A stretch of 8,229 nt of DNA from Pseudomonadota bacterium (GTDB taxonomy: Bacteria; Myxococcota; Polyangia; Polyangiales; Polyangiaceae): positions 1 to 8,229 of the forward strand of contig JAEZYO010000925.1 in assembly GCA_023419055.1 (NCBI GenBank), read 5' to 3'. The position numbers and the translations under genes are program-made. Under the pieces are notes generated by a model, which was not told where the DNA came from, did not search any database, and worked only from the letters and a program-made list of their open reading frames with translations. Every line of letters begins with the position of its first letter. Positions within the stretch are counted from its first letter, which is position 1. Shown here piece after piece: positions 1 through 5,014 of the stretch.

Positions 1-448
1 GAGCCGGGGTCACCGAGCGGGCAGGGCTCGGCGCAGGCGACGCCGGCGGTGACGCGAGCGCACCGAGCGCGCCGGGTGGCGGCGCGACCCCGGCCAGCGT
101 GCGCGGCGATTTCGCGCTCGCGCGGGCGGTGGTGGCAGAGAAGAACGGCTCGAGCTCCGGGATCGAGCCGAGCGGTCGCGCCGCCGCGGCTCCGCGCGAC
201 AGCAAGTCTTCGGGACCGACCTGACGCTCCGAGATGCCTCGCTGAAGCTCTCGGAGCGACGTGAAGACGAGCTCCTTACCTCTGCCGGTCTTCACCACCC
301 AACGCTCGGGCGCGACCTGGGACGCCTTGGGGGGGAAAATCTTGAACTGGAATCCACAGTTCGTGCACTTGACCGTCGTCCCCCGCTCGGAAATCAGGGC
401 GTCATCGAACTCGTACTCGGTCGCGCAGCGACTGCAGCGGACGTCCAT
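1..448 (-). CDS. Zinc-ribbon (MJ0042-type finger) and GYF-like domain protein, N-terminal part, runs off the left edge
   Basis: This leftward open frame starts at ATG 448-446 and stays open to the window edge, so about 149 N-terminal residues are visible. Residues 1-38 form a finger-like zinc ribbon: C5-S-R-C8 and C28-T-N-C31-G-F-Q-F, the pattern of the short N-terminal fingers (MJ0042 family) common in myxobacterial regulatory and envelope proteins. Residues about 48-103 resemble a GYF_2-like module: WVVKT at 50-54, the FTSLRELQRGI core, then VGPEDLLSRG and IPELEPFF. After residue 104 the sequence becomes Ala/Pro/Ser-rich (GVAPPPGALG, SPPASPAPSP), a flexible linker to an unseen C-terminal part. 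Related proteins often end in a transmembrane or TonB-like segment, but that is not visible here. The family suggests metal binding and protein-protein interaction; the specific function is unknown. No strong Shine-Dalgarno site lies before the ATG, but the finger starts at once, which supports this start. Confidence 0.82.
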   Translation of the reverse strand, partial: MDVRCSRCATEYEFDDALISERGTTVKCTNCGFQFKIFPPKASQVAPERWVVKTGRGKELVFTSLRELQRGISERQVGPEDLLSRGAAAARPLGSIPELEPFFSATTARASAKSPRTLAGVAPPPGALGALASPPASPAPSPARSVTPA

Positions 449-637
449 CGGGGTTCCAAGGGCAGGGCGGGGGAGAAGGTAGCATGGAGAGTTTCTCTCG
501 TTCGAACCTACTTTTCCGTACGCCTTCGATGCTCCGAGCGACGGACCGACAGCGCTCTCTTCCCCAAACGTCGGATTGGTCCCCGGTCGCAGGGTCGCAA
601 CGCTGGTCGATAGTCCGCCCGGTTGGCCACGCGCTGG

Positions 638-657
638 GCGTGAAGACTCATTCACGC
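638..657. repeat. Inverted repeat (7-bp arms, 6-nt spacer) upstream of the sigma-54 promoter
   Basis: The arms GCGTGAA (638-644) and TTCACGC (651-657) are perfect reverse complements around the spacer GACTCA. The dyad centre is about 60-80 bp upstream of the -24/-12 element. Sites for AAA+ enhancer-binding proteins usually lie further upstream, but a site at this distance is possible. There is no following T-run, so an operator is more likely than a terminator. Function is inferred from position only. Confidence 0.4.
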
Positions 658-716
658 GCGAGTGATTGAACGCAGCGGACTCCGCAGGAAAAAGGTGTTT
701 TGTGCCGCCTTGTCGA

Positions 717-732
717 GGGCACGTCGCTTGCT
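717..732 (+). promoter_or_regulatory. Sigma-54 (RpoN) -24/-12 promoter
   Basis: The sequence GGGCACGTCGCTTGCT matches the sigma-54 consensus TGGCACG-N4-TTGCW at every fixed position except the first T. The invariant GG (718-719) and GC (730-731) are exactly 10 bp apart. It reads towards the lipoprotein gene. A transcript starting about 12 nt after the GC (near 742-743) would leave a short leader carrying the GAGGAG ribosome-binding site. Sigma-54 promoters need an activating AAA+ enhancer-binding protein, which is not encoded in this window. Confidence 0.7.
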
Positions 733-766
733 ACCCTGACCGCGATGGGGCGTCGGTCCGGCGCCC

Positions 767-772
767 GAGGAG
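767..772 (+). promoter_or_regulatory. Ribosome-binding site fixing the lipoprotein start
   Basis: GAGGAG lies 7 nt before the ATG at 780. It selects this ATG over the longer in-frame start at 666, which lies upstream of the predicted sigma-54 transcription start and would add a non-signal-like N-terminus. Confidence 0.8.
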
Positions 773-779
773 TCCGTCC

Positions 780-1337
780 ATGAAGCGTCCGGTCATCGCC
801 ACGTTGTTGCTCTCGGCGGCTTTGTTCGTTCCTGGTTGCCCGATCTACGACGACGAAGGGTGCCAGACGGATACGCAGTGCGCGCCCGGTTATGTATGCC
901 AGGTCACGACGGGCGAGTGCGTCGCTCCGTACGACCCCACGCCGGAGTGTGACAAACCGAGCGACTGCCCCGCCGGTACCACCTGCGACCGCTACGGTGA
1001 GTGCCGCTCGGCGGATTGCAGCTGGGCCGACGTCGGCTGTGTCGCTGGTTACGTCTGCACCCGAGACCAAGGGGTCTGGCGCTGCCTACCCCAAGGGGCG
1101 AGCGGTGGAACGGGCGGAACTGGCGACGCCGGTCTGGGCGGGGAGACCAGCGTCGGCGGCTCTGCCGGCGAGCCCGGGATCGGCGGAGGCGCCGGAGGTG
1201 AACCCACGGGGGTTGGAGGCGAGACCAGCGTCGGCGGCTCCCCCAGCGGCGCCGGCGGCGGCGCTCCTTGCGAGTGCGGTCCCGTTGGCGGCGGCGGTCC
1301 GGTTGCCGGCGGCGGCGGCGCGTGCTCCTGCGAGTGA
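780..1337 (+). CDS. Cys-rich, Gly-rich secreted lipoprotein (185 aa)
   Basis: The N-terminus is a signal peptide with a lipobox-like end (MKRPVIATLLL..., FVPGC, lipidated Cys20), so the protein should be exported and lipid-anchored. Residues 28-102 carry three tandem four-cysteine modules: C28-x5-C-x5-C-x6-C47, C57-x5-C-x5-C-x5-C75 and C80-x6-C-x5-C-x8-C102. These resemble the small disulphide modules of myxobacterial surface lipoproteins (xGYVC, xGEC). From about 106 to 170 the chain is a Gly/Ser/Thr low-complexity spacer with two copies of GxGGETSVGGS. The C-terminus carries two CxC pairs (CEC and CSC) around a poly-Gly stretch; no transmembrane segment or basic tail of the MYXO-CTERM kind is visible. 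A sigma-54 promoter and a good ribosome-binding site precede it. It converges on the SspB-like gene with 3 bp between stops. No enzymatic function can be assigned. Confidence 0.85.
   Translation: MKRPVIATLLLSAALFVPGCPIYDDEGCQTDTQCAPGYVCQVTTGECVAPYDPTPECDKPSDCPAGTTCDRYGECRSADCSWADVGCVAGYVCTRDQGVWRCLPQGASGGTGGTGDAGLGGETSVGGSAGEPGIGGGAGGEPTGVGGETSVGGSPSGAGGGAPCECGPVGGGGPVAGGGGACSCE
1143..1162 (+). repeat. Exact 20-bp direct repeat, copy 1, in the lipoprotein Gly-rich region
   Basis: GAGACCAGCGTCGGCGGCTC is identical to 1221-1240. The copies are 78 bp apart (26 codons), so both encode ETSVGGS in frame (residues 122-128 and 148-154). This suggests internal duplication in the low-complexity segment. 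Confidence 0.8.
1221..1240 (+). repeat. Exact 20-bp direct repeat, copy 2
   Basis: This is the second identical copy of the 1143-1162 element and is in the same reading frame. The flanks diverge at the nucleotide level, but the protein context (GxGG before the repeat) is kept. Confidence 0.8.
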
Positions 1338-1340
1338 GCG

Positions 1341-2081
1341 CTACTTGATGACGCGCAGGTAGGGAGGGAGCTCGCGCTTGGGCTTGGCCCCGGCCGCAGC
1401 TCCCACCACCGGCTTTTCCTCGCGTGCTTCGGGGACCGGCTTCAGCTCGGGCTCTGCGGACGTTGCCTTGCGACGCGTTCGCTTCTTCTTCGTCGCGGCG
1501 GCGCCCTTCTCACCCTTGGCCTCCGTGGCTCTGGGTTCAGCGGCCTTGGCCTTGGGTTCGGCCGAGCGACCTTTGCCGCTCCCTGCACGCGCGGGCGCCT
1601 TCTTCGCGGGCTTGCCTTCTGCGGCCGGTGCCGGTGCGGCTGCTCCCGCCGGCGCGGCTGCCGGTGTCGCGGCGGCGGACTCCGAAGGTGCGGGCGCCTG
1701 GCCCACGGCCGCGAGCTTCGGCTTCGGCGCAGCCGGCTTCTGCTGCATCTGCGACGCGACCTCGGGGGGCACGTCGTCGGGCCAGACCATGCCCCGACCA
1801 TCCTCTCCCACCAACGCGTAGACCGAGCTCCACGGCACGACGCAATGATGCGGGGAGCGATTGAAGCTCAACGTGCACGAGAGACCGTCGTCGTCGACGT
1901 GCAGGTCGGGGATCGGGATCGCCATGTTGAGGCCCACCTGCAACACGAGCTGCGGCTGCTTCCGGAACCAGTTCGGCACGAGCACGCGTTCGCCTCGAGG
2001 ATCGAGATGGACGTACATGCTCGACTTCTCGAGCAGGGCCAGAGCAACGTCTTTCTTACGGGGCAGGCGGGTCGGCGGCAT
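1341..2081 (-). CDS. sspB: SspB-like ClpXP adaptor with long linker and C-terminal ClpX-docking motif (246 aa)
   Basis: SspB proteins bind ssrA-tagged and other substrates and tether them to the ClpX unfoldase of the ClpXP protease. Residues about 8-108 match the SspB fold: DVALALLEKS helix, VLVPNWFRKQ (as in alpha-proteobacterial SspB), LVLQVGLNMAIPIPDL, LSCTLSFNRSPHHCVVPWSSVYAL, then DGRGMVWPDD. From about 112 to 235 there is a disordered Ala/Pro/Lys linker. The last residues, PPYLRVIK, match the ClpX-binding tail of E. coli SspB (PALRVVK), which argues strongly for the assignment. The linker is far longer and more basic than the acidic E. coli one. I chose ATG 2081: the possible GTG extension to 2144 adds 21 residues rich in codons unusual here (TCA, AGG, GTA, TCT) and lacks a ribosome-binding site. 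It lies 78 bp downstream of sixA on the same strand, so co-transcription is likely. Confidence 0.82.
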   Translation of the reverse strand: MPPTRLPRKKDVALALLEKSSMYVHLDPRGERVLVPNWFRKQPQLVLQVGLNMAIPIPDLHVDDDGLSCTLSFNRSPHHCVVPWSSVYALVGEDGRGMVWPDDVPPEVASQMQQKPAAPKPKLAAVGQAPAPSESAAATPAAAPAGAAAPAPAAEGKPAKKAPARAGSGKGRSAEPKAKAAEPRATEAKGEKGAAATKKKRTRRKATSAEPELKPVPEAREEKPVVGAAAGAKPKRELPPYLRVIK

Positions 2082-2159
2082 GCTCGCCCGGATGGATACC
2101 GCCTGGGCGGGCGCTTGGGTAGACCTTGATCGTCCCCGCTTCACGATAAGGGCAGGGAC

Positions 2160-2663
2160 CTACCCGATTTCCTTGGGCTTCCATAAGGCAATGAGCTTGC
2201 CGCTCGTCTCACCGGAGAGCTCCGACCAGGTTCGGATGGGCAGTTCACACACTGCGAGGGCCGAGGTGGGGAGCGTCTCGGACGTCCCGCTCAGGACGTC
2301 GAGCAGCGCTTCGAGCCCGGGGTTGTGCCCCACGACGAGCAGGCGCTGGGCGGCACCGCCCAGGCGGCGGGCGGCGGCGACGTAGAGCGCGGCCGGCGCG
2401 AGGTAGAGCTCGTCCAGCATTTCCACGCGGCCGCTGAACCCCGAGGCCTCACTGAAAATCTCGAGCGTTTGTCGAGCGCGCGTGGCCGTCGAGCAGATCG
2501 CCGTGTCGGGCACGACCGCCTGTTCGCGTGCTCGCTCTCCCATGCGGCGGGCGGCTTCACGCCCGTTGCTCGTGAGCTCGCGTTCCTTGTCGTTGCCGGA
2601 CTCGTCCGCGTGGGCTTTCGCGTGGCGCAGAATCAAGATCTCGCGCAAAGCGTTTTTCAGCAT
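2160..2663 (-). CDS. sixA: SixA-family phosphohistidine phosphatase (167 aa)
   Basis: This is a histidine phosphatase (phosphoglycerate-mutase-like) superfamily protein of SixA size; E. coli SixA is about 160 aa. The catalytic RH motif is at the N-terminus (LILRHAKA, nucleophile H14). The second Arg is in STATRARQT (R62) and the second catalytic His in VVGHNPGLE (H113). SixA enzymes remove phosphate from phosphohistidine, shown for the ArcB HPt domain and the nitrogen PTS protein NPr in E. coli; the target here is unknown. The start at 2663 is chosen because GGAGAGG lies just before it; the longer frame (in-frame ATG at 2675 and beyond) would run through that site and into the divergent regulator gene. 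It is probably the first gene of a sixA-sspB unit and lies back-to-back with a two-component operon, whose phosphorelay is a plausible but unproven partner. The protein has no signal peptide and should be cytoplasmic. Confidence 0.88.
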   Translation of the reverse strand: MLKNALREILILRHAKAHADESGNDKERELTSNGREAARRMGERAREQAVVPDTAICSTATRARQTLEIFSEASGFSGRVEMLDELYLAPAALYVAAARRLGGAAQRLLVVGHNPGLEALLDVLSGTSETLPTSALAVCELPIRTWSELSGETSGKLIALWKPKEIG

Positions 2664-2729
2664 GAACCTCTCCATTCTGAATCGCAAGCCCTTAGGGCCC
2701 CGACCAGTGCTAACGTCACTCACGACCCG
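2664..2729. promoter_or_regulatory. Shared divergent control region of sixA and the two-component operon
   Basis: Only 66 bp separate the two start codons, so both promoters must lie here or inside the genes. A perfect 11-bp dyad, GCCCT-T-AGGGC, sits at 2688-2698 near the middle and could be an operator, for example for autoregulation by the adjacent response regulator. I see no convincing -35/-10 pair and no ribosome-binding site before the regulator ATG. Confidence 0.45.
2667..2673 (-). promoter_or_regulatory. Ribosome-binding site of sixA
   Basis: On the minus strand GGAGAGG precedes ATG 2663 by 3 nt (GGAG core about 6 nt away). It decides the SixA start against longer in-frame candidates. 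Confidence 0.65.
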
Positions 2730-3440
2730 ATGACCGCTCGCGTTACTCGCATCTTGGTCGTCGAAGACGAGCCAGCCATCTCGGAATCGCTCGCGTACGC
2801 CCTCCGGCGTGACGGCTTCAGCGTCACCACGGCAGCGACCGTCTTGGAAGCCGAGGAGCGCGTGGAAAGCTCGGATCTCGTCGTGCTCGATTTGATGCTC
2901 CCGGACGGCAGCGGGTTCGACCTGATCGGTCGCTTTCGCAAGCGACCCGGGGCGACGCCGGTCATCGTGCTCTCGAGCCGTGACGGAGAGGCCGACCGGG
3001 TGGCCGCGCTCGAGACGGGTGCGGACGATTACGTCACCAAGCCATTTTCCCCACGTGAAGTGGTTGCGCGCGTGCGAGCGGTGCTGCGACGTGCCACCCC
3101 GCCGGCCAACGACGACGGACCCGCTCGCTCTCCCATCGAGGTCGACCCCGGGACTCGTCGCGCGCGGGTCGAAGGCCACGAGCTCGAGCTCACGCGCGTC
3201 GAGTTCGACCTTCTGGCCTGCCTGCTCGGGACCCCGGGCCGCGTCTACACTCGAGCCGAGCTCATCGATCGTGTTTGGGGAGACGGCTTCGCGATCAGTG
3301 ATCGTACCGTGGACTCGCACGTCAAAGCTCTGCGACGGAAGGTGAGCGAAGCCGGGGCGGACCCGGGCTTGATCGAAACCGTTCGCGGCGTCGGCTATCG
3401 AATCGGCGAAGCGACCTTCGGGATCGTCGCCGAGCCGTGA
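2730..3440 (+). CDS. OmpR/PhoB-family response regulator, CreB-like (236 aa)
   Basis: This is a DNA-binding response regulator. The receiver domain spans residues about 6-120: acidic pocket E12-D13 in VVEDE, phosphoacceptor D54 in VVLDLMLPDG, switch Ser82 in VIVLSS, aromatic Y101 and Lys104 in DDYVTKPFSPRE. The winged-helix effector spans about 134-226: ELTRVEFDLLACLL, RAELIDRVWG, the recognition-helix region RTVDSHVKALRRKV and the wing hairpin ETVRGVGYRI. FSPREVVARVRAVLRR resembles E. coli CreB, but naming it creB would go beyond the evidence. The start at 2730 sits a few residues before the first receiver strand; no Shine-Dalgarno site is visible, so initiation may be leaderless or weak. 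The open frame continues upstream only because it is antisense to sixA. The gene overlaps the kinase gene by 4 bp (GTGA), implying co-transcription and translational coupling as a cognate pair. Confidence 0.93.
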   Translation: MTARVTRILVVEDEPAISESLAYALRRDGFSVTTAATVLEAEERVESSDLVVLDLMLPDGSGFDLIGRFRKRPGATPVIVLSSRDGEADRVAALETGADDYVTKPFSPREVVARVRAVLRRATPPANDDGPARSPIEVDPGTRRARVEGHELELTRVEFDLLACLLGTPGRVYTRAELIDRVWGDGFAISDRTVDSHVKALRRKVSEAGADPGLIETVRGVGYRIGEATFGIVAEP

Positions 3441-4822
3441 CGCGGCTCATCGTCGTTTCGGTCGGTGCCATCGGGCTCATCCTGCTGGTCGCCTTCGTGA
3501 TCTCGCGCCTTCTGCGCTCGCAGAAGCGCGGCATGAGCATCCGCATGCAGGTCTTCCTCGCGCTCGCGGTGATCGTCGGCACCTTCGCGTTCGGCCTCGG
3601 CGCGATGGTGCTCGATCGCATCGAGTCGCGCGCGGTAAAGCTTGCCTCGCAAGCCGCGGAAGACGAGGCGATCGCGATCGCCGGCATCGTCGCGGGCGAG
3701 ATCGATCGCACCGGCGCCTCGCTCGATACGGTGGCCGCGCGCTTCGATCACGAGCGAGTGCGTGGCGCCGACTTGCGCATGGAGCTCATCGACGAGAGCG
3801 GAGTCCGGCTCTTCCCGCGCTCGGCTCCTCCTCCTCCTCCCGATGAGCCGGGCACGGTCTCCGTGGACGCGCCGGTCGTGGTCGCAGGGCATCGCATCGG
3901 CTCCGTGCGGGTGATCAAGCCCACGGTCGTGATGCGCGCGCTGCTCGCCGACATGGCGCCGACGATCCTCATCATCAGCACCGTGCTCGGGCTCGCGGCG
4001 GCCTTCGCTGCCGCGTTGATCGGACGCGCCATCGCCGCGCCGATCGAGGCGCTCAGCGCGTTCAGCGCTCGAGTGAGCGAGGGGGAACGCACCGCAGCTC
4101 CTCCACCGGTCTTCGGGCGCGAGCTCACGCACTTGAGCCGCTCGCTTGACTCGATGCGCCGTCAGCTCGAGGGCCGCCCCTTCGTCGAAGCGTTCGCCGC
4201 GGATTTGTCGCACGAGCTCAAGAACCCGGTCGCCGCCATTCGCGCCAGCGCGGAGGTGCTGGAAGAGAGCGCGCTCGACGAGCCGGTGGAGGCGCGGCGC
4301 TTCGTCGCGCGCATTCGCGAAGCGGCCGCCCGCATCGAGCGCCTGCTCGGAGAGCTGCTCGGCCTGGCCCGCATCGAGGCGCGCGGCGCCGAGGCGCTCG
4401 AGCGCGTCGATCTCGCGCGGCTCGCGCAGCGCGGCGTCGAGTCGCTCGGGGACGCGAGCAGTCGCGTCGAGCTCGAGGCCTCCCGTGACGCCCTCGTGCG
4501 CGGCGACGCGAGCTGGCTCTCGCGCGCCATCGCAAACCTGCTCGACAACGCGCTGGTCCACTCCGAGAGCGGGAAGGTCGCGGTCAGCGTGCGACGCCTC
4601 ACGACCGAGGTGGAGATCCGAGTCGAGAACGAGGGCCGGATCTCGAACCACGTTCAGTCGCGTCTGTTCGGGCGCTTCGTCACGACGCGCGCCGATCGAG
4701 GCGGCACGGGGCTCGGCCTCGCCATCGTGCGCGCGGTCGCCGAGGCTCACGGTGGCCGCGCCGAGCTCTGTCATGCAGGCCCTCCGACCGTTGTCTTTCG
4801 AGTCGTCCTTCCGGCCGCCTAG
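3437..4822 (+). CDS. Membrane sensor histidine kinase, CreC-like (461 aa)
   Basis: This is the kinase partner of the preceding regulator. Hydrophobic segments lie at about 4-25, 38-60 and 175-197. A periplasmic sensor domain of about 115 residues, with a run of five prolines at 131-135, sits between the second and third. A HAMP-like linker (198-245) leads to a HisKA domain with H-box SHELKNP (phospho-acceptor H259). The HATPase domain has N-box ANLLDNA (N367, N371), F-box FGRF and G2 box GGTGLGLAI. The G1 box is non-canonical (VENEGRI, where DxGxG is usual); Asn variants occur in some kinase subfamilies. The segments SLDSMRRQLEG and LSHELKNPVAAIRASAEVL resemble CreC. GTG 3437 overlaps the regulator stop (GTGA). 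The alternative ATG 3533 would remove the first hydrophobic segment, but the codons before it have coding-like third positions, so I keep GTG. The signal sensed is unknown. Confidence 0.92.
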   Translation: MTRLIVVSVGAIGLILLVAFVISRLLRSQKRGMSIRMQVFLALAVIVGTFAFGLGAMVLDRIESRAVKLASQAAEDEAIAIAGIVAGEIDRTGASLDTVAARFDHERVRGADLRMELIDESGVRLFPRSAPPPPPDEPGTVSVDAPVVVAGHRIGSVRVIKPTVVMRALLADMAPTILIISTVLGLAAAFAAALIGRAIAAPIEALSAFSARVSEGERTAAPPPVFGRELTHLSRSLDSMRRQLEGRPFVEAFAADLSHELKNPVAAIRASAEVLEESALDEPVEARRFVARIREAAARIERLLGELLGLARIEARGAEALERVDLARLAQRGVESLGDASSRVELEASRDALVRGDASWLSRAIANLLDNALVHSESGKVAVSVRRLTTEVEIRVENEGRISNHVQSRLFGRFVTTRADRGGTGLGLAIVRAVAEAHGGRAELCHAGPPTVVFRVVLPAA

Positions 4823-4883
4823 TCGAACGCGGGCCTGGCTAAATTCGAATGAATGCGCTAGGTTAGGCCACCGAGCGAACAGG

Positions 4884-4894
4884 CAGTGTCACTG
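4884..4894. repeat. Short perfect dyad, first of an adjacent pair
   Basis: CAGTG-T-CACTG is a perfect inverted repeat with a single central T. A one-base loop cannot form a normal hairpin, so the dyad fits a protein-binding site better than a terminator. Confidence 0.45.
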
Positions 4895-4899
4895 TACTC

Positions 4900-4914
4900 C
4901 GAGGAGTCTCCTCG
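4900..4914. repeat. Short perfect dyad, second of an adjacent pair
   Basis: CGAGGAG-T-CTCCTCG has 7-bp arms and a central T. It overlaps another inverted repeat, ACTCC-GA-GGAGT (4896-4907). It lies 5 bp after the first dyad and 100 bp before the uppS start. It could be an operator, or a 5-bp-stem hairpin in the leader RNA. Confidence 0.45.
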
Positions 4915-5003
4915 AAAGCTCCACACTCCCGGCGCCTTTTCCGTGACAAAGCTTTGCTCGGAAGTCGACGCTCGGCGGACGCCGGGCTTCATCACCCCTA
5001 AGT

Positions 5004-5008
5004 AGAGG
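5004..5008 (+). promoter_or_regulatory. Ribosome-binding site of uppS
   Basis: AGAGG with a 6-nt spacer precedes GTG 5015. It supports this GTG as the start rather than an internal codon. Confidence 0.65.
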
Positions 5009-5014
5009 CTTTCT

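Larger units (their letters stand above)
449..779. other. Divergent intergenic region (331 bp)
   Basis: This stretch lies between the divergent starts of the zinc-ribbon gene (448, minus) and the Cys-rich lipoprotein gene (780, plus). It holds small open frames on both strands with no recognisable protein and no upstream ribosome-binding site, so I treat it as non-coding. Visible elements are a small hairpin GAGAG-TTT-CTCTC (487-499), an 8-bp palindrome GTTCGAAC (500-507), a 7-bp inverted repeat at 638-657, a sigma-54-type promoter at 717-732 and a ribosome-binding site at 767-772. I see no tRNA fold. Confidence 0.6.
4823..5014. other. Intergenic region with clustered palindromes upstream of uppS
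   Basis: This 192-bp gap is less G+C-rich than the surrounding genes. It contains an imperfect stem with G-T pairs at 4832-4840/4861-4869 (possible end signal of the kinase operon, no T-run), two dyads at 4884-4894 and 4900-4914, a 10-bp palindrome CAAAGCTTTG at 4947-4956 and CGGCG-GA-CGCCG at 4973-4984. It should contain the uppS promoter, but no -35/-10 pair is clear to me. A minus-strand frame here has no recognisable product. Confidence 0.5.

Noticed and set aside
495..515. tRNA-like GTTCGAAC T-loop motif
   Set aside because: The flanking bases do not form a 5-bp T stem on either strand, and no acceptor or anticodon arms are found.
710..737. Sigma-70-like pair TTGTCG / TACCCT with 16-bp spacer before the lipoprotein
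   Set aside because: It matches the consensus only weakly and overlaps the much better -24/-12 element.
666..779. N-terminal extension of the Cys-rich lipoprotein to TTG 666
   Set aside because: It would start upstream of the sigma-54 promoter and bury the signal peptide; GAGGAG before ATG 780 is decisive.
648..1070. 140-aa minus-strand frame over the lipoprotein gene
   Set aside because: It is opposite a gene with a clear signal peptide, ribosome-binding site and Cys modules, and shows no recognisable domain.
2325..2729. Upstream extension of the response-regulator frame
   Set aside because: It runs antisense through sixA, and the receiver domain begins right after ATG 2730.
2664..3320. 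Upstream extension of the SixA frame to 3320
   Set aside because: It is antisense to the response regulator; the SixA catalytic RH motif and the GGAGAGG site set the start at 2663.
3395..4774. 459-aa minus-strand open frame opposite the sensor kinase
   Set aside because: It is the antisense shadow of a kinase gene with all its motifs; its translation is rich in Arg, Asp and His with no domain, as expected from G/C-rich third positions.
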